Positions 1 to 5,722 of a stretch of 7,199 bases of DNA are shown piece after piece (position 1 is the first letter of the stretch; every line of letters begins with the position of its first letter). A program made the position numbers and the translations under genes. Under the pieces are notes generated by a model, which was not told where the DNA came from, did not search any database, and was given only the letters and a program-made list of their open reading frames with translations. The stretch is from an uncultured Oscillospiraceae bacterium (GTDB lineage: Bacteria > Bacillota_A > Clostridia > Oscillospirales > Oscillospiraceae), in NCBI GenBank assembly GCA_934589325.1, contig CAKTNU010000091.1, forward strand, positions 1-7,199, given 5' to 3'.

Positions 1-74
<74 letters not shown>

Positions 75-98
75 GAATAGAGGGGATGTAATTATTGA

Positions 99-104
99 AT
101 TATA
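99..104 (-). promoter_or_regulatory. possible proximal -10 box for tRNA-Ala
   Basis: The minus strand reads TATAAT here, 25 bases ahead of the tRNA 5' end, in an AT-rich stretch. No good -35 sits 16-18 bases upstream, and the distance to the mature 5' end would leave a short leader. The full promoter at 197-225 is a better candidate, so this box may be inactive. Confidence 0.3.
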
Positions 105-120
105 ATGGTTTTGCGATTCA

Positions 121-156
121 GGTGCGTTCTCAACATGGGGGTGTGTTCTTAATGGG
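121..156. repeat. imperfect tandem repeat, two units
   Basis: Two units lie back to back on the plus strand: ggtgcgttctcaacatggg (121-139) and ggtgtgttcttaatggg (140-156). They differ by two substitutions and a two-base gap. The pair fills the space between the intact tRNA leader and the tRNA fragment at 162-183. Its function is not known. Confidence 0.6.
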
Positions 157-161
157 TAGTG

Positions 162-183
162 CTCCCAGCTGAGCTATACCCCC
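162..183 (-). pseudogene. orphan 5' fragment of tRNA-Ala
   Basis: These 22 bases are identical to 53-74, the first 22 bases of the tRNA-Ala gene (acceptor 5' strand, D stem and most of the D loop). Beyond them the match stops: there is no anticodon arm, T arm or acceptor 3' strand, so it cannot make a tRNA. It begins 13 bases after the -10 box of the promoter at 197-225, exactly where a tRNA gene would be expected. It is probably the relic of a tandem tRNA-Ala copy or a partial duplication. Confidence 0.8.
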
Positions 184-196
184 ATGAGCAAGATGT

Positions 197-243
197 ATAT
201 TACCAGACGTGTGACGAAATGTCAAGTATTTTTTTCGGTTTTT
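197..243 (-). promoter_or_regulatory. strong sigma-A promoter with UP-like A tracts, for the tRNA unit
   Basis: On the minus strand a perfect -35 TTGACA (225-220) and a -10 TAATAT (202-197) are separated by exactly 17 bases. Directly upstream of the -35 lie two A runs (227-243), which look like the UP elements of stable-RNA promoters. The expected start is near base 190. The transcript would pass through the tRNA fragment (183-162) and the tandem repeat before reaching the intact tRNA-Ala at 74, so this is probably its main promoter. Confidence 0.8.
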
Positions 244-366
244 CCTCATTATCTGCCGCGGCAGTGAGAACTCCAGGTCGGAGCGGCGTCCGGCTTATTT
301 GCCGCCGCCTCGAATTACGCCACTCCCCTGTTATCCTTTCCAGCATGCACCGCCATTTACAGTTCG
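244..366. other. intergenic stretch, no gene seen
   Basis: This lies between the tRNA promoter and the 3' hairpin of the hydrolase gene. I see no ribosome binding site with an open frame and no RNA fold I recognise. The only structure is a perfect 12-base palindrome, ctgccgcggcag, at 253-264, with CTCA/TGAG flanks that could extend it as a small hairpin. Confidence 0.5.
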
Positions 367-399
367 GTGTCTGCCGAGGCGGAACGCCCCGGCAGACAC
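367..399 (-). terminator. stem-loop 3' of the hydrolase gene
   Basis: A 10-bp perfect stem (367-376 with 390-399), one A-C mismatch, then 4 bp (378-381 with 385-388) close a GAA/TTC loop. On the minus strand it starts 4 bases after the TAA stop of the hydrolase gene, the usual place for a terminator. However, the minus-strand bases after it (CGAACTGTAAATGG) contain no U-tract. It could be a factor-assisted terminator or an mRNA-stabilising 3' hairpin. Confidence 0.6.
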
Positions 400-402
400 A
401 TT

Positions 403-1377
403 TTAATTCTGCCAGTTCACGGACTGTGTGGTGAGCATCGGGTAGGTTATGAGATGCGCTGTATCGAGCAACTCAGGCGCGAGTCGGACGGCATTTATCT
501 GCGGCGCATCATAGGTTCGATAATAGTATATCCCCTTGTCGGTGTTGCAGCAGCTTGAATATATCGTCAGTTCATACTTCCCGTCCGGCAGCTCACAGCA
601 TCCGCGCTGCTGCTCCACAGAGCCGAGAATATGGAAAAACTGGCTGACACTCGCCTGCTCGCTGCCGTCACAGCGTGAATTTGCACGCACGAATGATGCA
701 CGTATGAACCGCGACTGCGACGACAGATCGCCGGGAAGTCCGAGCCCGCCCATTCCGCGGCTGTAGATCTTCAGCGGTGTATCCGGCGCGAAAGTATTTT
801 CCGGATCACGCGGGGACAAGCGGGCAAAGTTATTCAGTGCAAAAAGCTGCATTTGGAACGGCGGATTATTTGTCAGCACCCCGGCAGGGTCGTCATATAT
901 ATTCAGACCATTCGCCACCGATTCCAGCACGACGCACCTGTCCCTGTCGGCAAGCAGCCAATGCAGCTGCGCGGCGGGCAGCTCCGGTGAAAACGGCGTA
1001 CCGGTAAGGTTTACGCCCTCCAGCTTCCGCACAGCTTCGTCTACAGACGCACACTGCCCGAGCAGCCACGGGATAAGCTCATACTGCGCTACATTCTCCC
1101 GCCCCGGTTCGCTGCTACGATAGACCGCATTGCCGACAAAATTCAGCCCGGCAATGCACAGTCCCTTCTCGTTCACTGCGTCGTAATACAGCGGGTAGCC
1201 GTCTGCAACATGCGCCATGCCTATCATGGCATAGTGCCGCTCGAGCCGCCCTCCGCCGCTCAGCGGCAGCGGATAATTGCGCGGCATGACAGCTATGCTC
1301 TCGCCGTAGGAAAATTCATAATCAAGATTACGGCCGAAATAGAGATCATTTGTCAGATACACTGCAGCGGTGCACAT
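403..1377 (-). CDS. cbh: choloylglycine hydrolase family protein (bile salt hydrolase type)
   Basis: This is an Ntn hydrolase of the choloylglycine hydrolase/penicillin acylase family, which cleaves the amide bond of glycine- or taurine-conjugated bile salts. All residues expected of the active site are visible in the 324 residues: Cys2 as nucleophile directly after the start Met, Arg16 and Asp19 in FGRNLD, Asn79 in GLNF, Asn170 in VLTNNP and Arg223 in SRF. Asn at the GLNF position is typical of bile salt hydrolases, where penicillin V acylases usually have Tyr. The C-terminal stretch KGIYYYRTYD is also typical, and length matches the family (about 325-330). There is no signal peptide, as expected for a cytoplasmic enzyme. 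The start is fixed by Cys2 and by AGGAGG at 1385-1390, 7 bases upstream. It follows pdp by 43 bases without an obvious promoter, so it is probably co-transcribed. Substrate preference is inferred. Confidence 0.95.
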   Translation of the reverse strand: MCTAAVYLTNDLYFGRNLDYEFSYGESIAVMPRNYPLPLSGGGRLERHYAMIGMAHVADGYPLYYDAVNEKGLCIAGLNFVGNAVYRSSEPGRENVAQYELIPWLLGQCASVDEAVRKLEGVNLTGTPFSPELPAAQLHWLLADRDRCVVLESVANGLNIYDDPAGVLTNNPPFQMQLFALNNFARLSPRDPENTFAPDTPLKIYSRGMGGLGLPGDLSSQSRFIRASFVRANSRCDGSEQASVSQFFHILGSVEQQRGCCELPDGKYELTIYSSCCNTDKGIYYYRTYDAPQINAVRLAPELLDTAHLITYPMLTTQSVNWQN

Positions 1378-1420
1378 ATGCGTTCCTCCTCTGAATAGTC
1401 AGGCACCGTACCGGTACAGT

Positions 1421-2725
<1,305 letters not shown>

Positions 2726-2733
2726 ATGTCTGT

Positions 2734-2739
2734 CTCCTT
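2734..2739 (-). promoter_or_regulatory. ribosome binding site deciding the pdp start
   Basis: AAGGAG on the minus strand lies 8 bases before the ATG at 2725. It selects this start over the longer in-frame extension, which would add 34 residues with no family counterpart. Confidence 0.85.
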
Positions 2740-2794
2740 CTGGGATATTTTTATAGCTTGATCCTTCAACACTCCATTGCATTTTGAAGATTTT

Positions 2795-2823
2795 ATTATA
2801 CACCACTCTTTCCGGTTTGGCAA
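2795..2823 (-). promoter_or_regulatory. sigma-A promoter of the pdp operon
   Basis: On the minus strand -35 TTGCCA (2823-2818) and -10 TATAAT (2800-2795) are separated by 17 bases. The expected start near 2788 gives a leader of about 63 bases before pdp. The promoter overlaps the last codons of the 161-residue gene, whose TAA stop (2798-2796) lies inside the -10 box. Confidence 0.8.
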
Positions 2824-3281
2824 TCATGCGGAGCGGGGAAAATGACGTATTCTCTGCCGTCTATCATGCGGCTGCACGGCGCAGGACGGCGAAGCGCAGA
2901 CGGCAGCGCGATATAGTGTCTGCCGCCTATCTCGGCGTTCAGACTGCCGTCTTGATTCCGGTGCCAGACCGTATCTTCCGGAGCGTACTCCACCCGTGCC
3001 TCCGGCGGTGCAGGATCCGGCTCCGCCGGGCAGCGCTCCGAAAGCTCGGCGCGCTCGATCACCTGTGGGAACCCCGTAAGCTCGCGGCGGCTCATACGGC
3101 GGTCTAGGTGCAGACGCCCGCCGTGCGGCGTCATGAGCCCAAGCTGTCCGCATCTCCCTTCCCCGATGAGCCACAGGCGCAGCAGTCCCCCGCTCATCGG
3201 CGCATCAGCCCGAAAATGCAGATACGCCCCCTCGGGCGTAACGCTCAGAGTCCCGGCGGGATGTATATGATAAGTCTGCAT
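2796..3281 (-). CDS. hypothetical protein, 161 residues
   Basis: I do not recognise this protein. It is supported as a gene by a strong ribosome binding site (GGGAGGAG at 3287-3294, 5 bases from the ATG), by tight packing between the mazF terminator and the pdp promoter, and by the absence of a better frame. The first 80 residues alternate hydrophobic and polar residues in a way that suggests beta strands (LHFRAD, LLRLWLIGEG, QLGLM, RLHLDRRMSRREL). A proline-rich linker (EPDPAPPEA, 87-95) leads to a second part ending in a beta-like GREYVIFPAP. There is no signal peptide, membrane segment or catalytic motif I can name, and it is Arg-rich with four Cys scattered. No promoter fits between it and the upstream terminator, so it may be expressed by read-through from mazF. 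It does not resemble known MazE or Phd/CopG antitoxins. Confidence 0.75.
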   Translation of the reverse strand: MQTYHIHPAGTLSVTPEGAYLHFRADAPMSGGLLRLWLIGEGRCGQLGLMTPHGGRLHLDRRMSRRELTGFPQVIERAELSERCPAEPDPAPPEARVEYAPEDTVWHRNQDGSLNAEIGGRHYIALPSALRRPAPCSRMIDGREYVIFPAPHDCQTGKSGV

Positions 3282-3313
3282 AGCGGCTCCTCCCGGAATT
3301 TGACGGAAGCCGC

Positions 3314-3356
3314 AAAAAACGGCTTCGGGTATATAAAAATATGCCGCGAAGCCGTT
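3314..3356 (-). terminator. intrinsic terminator after mazF
   Basis: On the minus strand AACGGCTTCG pairs with CGAAGCCGTT, followed by GGCATAT with ATATACC across a TTTT loop with one bulged base (3318-3356). Six Ts follow at once (3319-3314). It begins 11 bases after the mazF stop. It is a canonical Rho-independent terminator, and a further copy of the arm at 3306-3312 can pair with its descending strand. Confidence 0.88.
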
Positions 3357-3366
3357 CTATATTCAT

Positions 3367-3708
3367 TCAGTTCAGGCCGAAGCTGACCGCGATGGCACTG
3401 TCTACAGCGCTCATCGTATTCTCATCCAGCCGCCCCATGCGTTCACGCAGACGCGACTTGTCTATGGTGCGTATCTGCTCAAGCAGGATGACGCTGTCCC
3501 GGCTCAGGCCGACGCTCTGACCTTGGAGCTGGATATGCGTCGGCAGGCGAGCCTTGCCCATCTGACTCGTTATGGCCGCCGCTATCACCGTCGGGCTGTG
3601 GCGGTTGCCGGTATCGTTCTGCACAATCAGCACTGGGCGCATCCCGCCCTGCTCGCTTCCGACCACCGGGCTGAGGTCGGCGTAATAGATATCTCCTCGT
3701 TTAACCAT
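3367..3708 (-). CDS. mazF: MazF/PemK-family endoribonuclease toxin (NdoA/EndoA type)
   Basis: This is a sequence-specific mRNA interferase of the type II toxin-antitoxin class. The 113-residue product starts [20 protein letters not shown] and tracks Bacillus NdoA along its length (family about 110-116). Arg24 in GGMRPVL and Thr47 in AAAITSQ match the catalytic Arg25 and Thr48 of B. subtilis Maz[14 protein letters not shown] is also diagnostic. The ATG at 3708 has GGAGAG at 3717-3722; a TTG start at 3741 would add 11 residues but has no ribosome binding site. The usual upstream antitoxin gene (ndoAI, a small CopG-like protein) is missing: the preceding gene is a reductase 137 bases away, separated by a long hairpin. 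Clostridial relatives often carry mazF alone at housekeeping loci, so an unlinked antitoxin is possible. An intrinsic terminator follows. Confidence 0.96.
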   Translation of the reverse strand: MVKRGDIYYADLSPVVGSEQGGMRPVLIVQNDTGNRHSPTVIAAAITSQMGKARLPTHIQLQGQSVGLSRDSVILLEQIRTIDKSRLRERMGRLDENTMSAVDSAIAVSFGLN

Positions 3709-3716
3709 GGGTCTCA

Positions 3717-3722
3717 CTCTCC
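3717..3722 (-). promoter_or_regulatory. ribosome binding site deciding the mazF start
   Basis: GGAGAG on the minus strand lies 8 bases ahead of the ATG at 3708. This supports that start over the TTG at 3741, which has no purine-rich site upstream. Confidence 0.7.
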
Positions 3723-3786
3723 GGGTAATATAGTCGCCCAATACATCTTATGTACGGCTGACTCTATTGTCCCCGGAGGACGAAGT

Positions 3787-3834
3787 TTTTATACGGTCAT
3801 CGGCAGCCACAAGGCTGCCAATGACCGTATAAAA
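3787..3834. repeat. long inverted repeat (14 + 7 bp arms) between reductase gene and mazF
   Basis: Arms of 14 bp (3787-3800 with 3821-3834, TTTTATACGGTCAT and its complement), one C-A mismatch, and 7 bp more (GGCAGCC with GGCTGCC) close a four-base loop. It starts 11 bases after the TGA stop of the reductase gene. The outer pairs are T on the left and A on the right, so on either strand the hairpin is followed by As or mixed sequence and never by a U-tract. It therefore is not a standard intrinsic terminator, though its position suggests a 3'-end or processing role. Confidence 0.85.
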
Positions 3835-3845
3835 CGAAACTGTTT

Positions 3846-4577
3846 TCAGATTATAAATCCGCCGTCGAGGGTGAGCACCTGACCGGTCGCATAGGTCGCA
3901 TCGTCGGCCAGAAACGCAATGGCCGCGGCTATCTCCTCAGGACGGCCGAGTCTGCCGACCGGTATCTCCCCTGCCAGCATATCGAGCGTATCCTGCCCCA
4001 GCACCTGCACCATGTCCGTGTCGATGACGCCGGGCGCTACGCAGTTGACGCGTATCCCGCTCGGCGCAAGCTCGGCCGCGAGGGATCGTGTAAGGCCGAC
4101 AATAGCGTGCTTGGTGCATGAATATGTCACCTCGCAGCTTGCGCCGTGCCGTCCCCAGATCGAGCTGACGTTCACGATGCAGCCGGTGTGCTCATGCAGC
4201 ATATGCGGCAGCACCGCCTGTATGCAGTTGAAGCAGCCGCCCAGATTGACATCGAACACACGCTTCCAGGTTGCGGCGTCTATGTCCTGAAACTGCTGCT
4301 GACGGGCAATACCTGCGTTATTGACAAGCAGCGTTACCTCGCCAAGCTCCGCGACACAGCGGCGGTGCATCTCCTGCACCGCTTCGGCGGCGGAAACATC
4401 TGCCTGATGTGTGATGCAGCGCGCACCCAGCCCGCGCACGGCCTCAGCGGTGCGCTCCGCACAGTCTGCGTGCTCGATGTAATTTATGCATATGTCATAT
4501 CCACGCCGCGCAAGAGCAACGGCCGCCGCCGCGCCGATACCGCGTGACGATCCGGTGACAAGAGCTGTTTTGTTCAT
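3846..4577 (-). CDS. SDR-family oxidoreductase, FabG fold, probably EF-P 5-aminopentanone reductase (YmfI type)
   Basis: A classical short-chain dehydrogenase/reductase of 243 residues using NAD(P)H. The cofactor motif TGSSRGIG is at 8-15, NNAG at 86-89, and the catalytic tetrad is Asn111, Ser139, Tyr152 and Lys156 (YSCTK); the C-terminal VAPGVIDTDM and TGQVLTLDGG are typical. Arg12 suggests NADPH preference. FabG (3-oxoacyl-ACP reductase) has the same length, but the block SSIWGRHGASCEV ahead of the catalytic Tyr resembles, as I recall it, Bacillus YmfI, which finishes the aminopentanol modification on elongation factor P. No fab genes surround it, which also weakens a fatty-acid role, though plsC is upstream. 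The ATG at 4577 has AAGGAG 6 bases upstream. It may use its own promoter in the AT-rich gap 4620-4670. Confidence 0.93.
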   Translation of the reverse strand: MNKTALVTGSSRGIGAAAAVALARRGYDICINYIEHADCAERTAEAVRGLGARCITHQADVSAAEAVQEMHRRCVAELGEVTLLVNNAGIARQQQFQDIDAATWKRVFDVNLGGCFNCIQAVLPHMLHEHTGCIVNVSSIWGRHGASCEVTYSCTKHAIVGLTRSLAAELAPSGIRVNCVAPGVIDTDMVQVLGQDTLDMLAGEIPVGRLGRPEEIAAAIAFLADDATYATGQVLTLDGGFII

Positions 4578-4640
4578 AATATACTCCTTGCGCCAAAGTT
4601 TGCTCCGGCGCTGCTTGCACTATAGATTTACGTAATTTAG

Positions 4641-4661
4641 TTTACATAATTATAAACTGCA
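4641..4661 (-). promoter_or_regulatory. AT-rich promoter/operator candidate ahead of the reductase gene
   Basis: The minus strand carries TATAAT (4654-4649) with no good -35, inside AGTTTA-8 bases-TAAACT, an imperfect inverted repeat. A similar sequence starting TGCAGTTTA lies in the plsC leader (5539-5560). Two direct copies of AATTAYGTAAA, offset by 14 bases, overlap its downstream side. Promoter activity is a guess. Confidence 0.35.
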
Positions 4662-4697
4662 TAAATGATGATATCCCGATGCCGTATATTCGGCGCG

Positions 4698-5504
4698 TTA
4701 CGCTATTGCCGCTTTTATGACCTCCACGGTATGCTCGGCAAGGGTGTTGGTCTTTTCTGCCTTGACCTCGTCTGCGCCTATAACTTCAAGTATTTTGAGC
4801 GTCACGTGGGTCGGGCGGCGAAGGATATTCTTCGTGACATTTTCCGTTCCCTCAATGCTCGCAATGACCAGCGGCACACCGGCTTTCTGCGCGATCTTGA
4901 AACTGCCCGCATGGAACGGCAGCATCTCCGTGCCGTGGCTGCGCGTCCCCTCAGGGTAGATGCACAGCGAGCACTGATCGGTACGCAGATATTCGGCCGC
5001 CTGCAGTATGGTCTTGAGCGCCTCGCGGTTGTCCTCGCGGTTTATCGGCAGGAAGCACGCTCCCCATGCGAGCTTGCCGACTATGGGGATCTTAAGGTTG
5101 CTGGGCTTGGAGATGAAGCTGACGTTATAATCGCGCAGAGCGTACATAGTTGCTATCGGGTCAAAGCTCGAACGGTGGTTGCAGACAAGCAGGAAACGGC
5201 CGTTTTTCGGCAGCTTTTCAATGCCTTCGGTACGGACCTTAGTCCAGCAGTGCCCGAGCATAAAGCCGCACACGCTCGCACCGGCCACACGGCAGATATT
5301 GCTCTGCTTTACTCTCGGCGCGGCCTTGATCGGCAGTCCGATGATCCACAGCACCAGCAGATACAGGGCGTTGATGGCGACAAAGCTGCCGATGAACATA
5401 AGTATCGGCTTCCATATATCGCTCAGGCCGGACACGGCCGAGAAGTAAAACGCATATACCAGCGCGATGGCCAGCGCAGCCAGCGCGAATACCGTGACTA
5501 TCAT
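4698..5504 (-). CDS. plsC: 1-acyl-sn-glycerol-3-phosphate acyltransferase (PlsC/LPLAT family)
   Basis: A membrane-bound acyltransferase that makes phosphatidic acid by acylating position 2 of lysophosphatidate. Two hydrophobic N-terminal segments (about 2-20 and 33-57) precede the catalytic domain. The four family blocks are visible: NHRSSFD with His110 and Asp115 (HX4D), the NRED block with Arg156, YPEGTRS (183-189), and VPLV around Pro211. At 268 residues it is slightly longer than many PlsC proteins (about 240) because of the double membrane anchor. The start has GGAGGT at 5511-5516, 6 bases upstream, and the protein reads into a membrane segment at once. An extended -10 (TGGTATTAT, 5578-5570) gives a leader of about 60 bases. 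No terminator separates it from the reductase gene 120 bases downstream, so some co-transcription is likely. Confidence 0.95.
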   Translation of the reverse strand: MIVTVFALAALAIALVYAFYFSAVSGLSDIWKPILMFIGSFVAINALYLLVLWIIGLPIKAAPRVKQSNICRVAGASVCGFMLGHCWTKVRTEGIEKLPKNGRFLLVCNHRSSFDPIATMYALRDYNVSFISKPSNLKIPIVGKLAWGACFLPINREDNREALKTILQAAEYLRTDQCSLCIYPEGTRSHGTEMLPFHAGSFKIAQKAGVPLVIASIEGTENVTKNILRRPTHVTLKILEVIGADEVKAEKTNTLAEHTVEVIKAAIA

Positions 5505-5569
5505 GACAGGACCTCCGAAATCCGCTCTTCTTTATAATTTTAAATAATTCTTAAACTGCAGAGATTTAT

Positions 5570-5578
5570 ATAATACCA
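5570..5578 (-). promoter_or_regulatory. extended -10 promoter of plsC
   Basis: The minus strand reads TGG-TATTAT, an extended -10 one mismatch from consensus. The -35 region is weak (CTTTTA at 17 bases), which extended -10 promoters tolerate. The expected start near 5563 precedes the motif at 5539-5560. Confidence 0.5.
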
Positions 5579-5675
5579 CGTTTATCAAATTTTAAAAGAG
5601 ATATTTTAATTTTTTGAAGAAAAATTTACAAATAGTCCGGGCAATGCTCGCAGACATAAAAACACTGCTTTATTA

Positions 5676-5716
5676 AATATCCAAGCGCCCCGCTCTATGC
5701 GGGGCGCTTGGATATT
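5676..5716 (-). terminator. rodA terminator
   Basis: An 18-bp perfect stem (5676-5693 with 5699-5716) with a GC-rich core and a five-base loop starts 6 bases after the rodA stop. On the minus strand the stem ends GGATATT and is followed by TAATAAAG, a weak U-rich tail. The stem is strong enough to act as a terminator, and the AT-rich outer pairs supply Us within the 3' arm. Confidence 0.8.
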
Positions 5717-5722
5717 ATCGGA

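Noticed and set aside
1408..1417. Palindrome GTACCGGTAC between pdp and the hydrolase gene
   Set aside because: Only 10 bases and no further pairing around it; too short to call an operator or terminator.
2726..2827. N-terminal extension of Pdp by 34 residues
   Set aside because: It begins upstream of the predicted transcription start, lacks a ribosome binding site, and homologues begin at the downstream MLMTDLI.
3735..3785. mazF promoter GGGACA-17-TAAGAT on the minus strand
   Set aside because: Spacing is right but each box matches only four of six positions, so it is too weak to list as a feature.
3709..3845. Small antitoxin gene upstream of mazF
   Set aside because: The minus strand holds only frames of a few codons, for example a ten-residue one ([10 protein letters not shown]) ending in the mazF ribosome binding site region; none has a ribosome binding site or antitoxin-like length.
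4665..5537. Open frame of 290 residues on the plus strand opposite plsC
   Set aside because: It mirrors the plsC gene, has no ribosome binding site or recognisable domain, and is rich in residues typical of antisense frames; plsC has clear catalytic motifs.
5600..5670. Small frame of 21 codons upstream of plsC (minus strand)
   Set aside because: No ribosome binding site, Lys/Phe-rich as expected from AT-rich DNA, and it lies between the rodA terminator and the plsC promoter.
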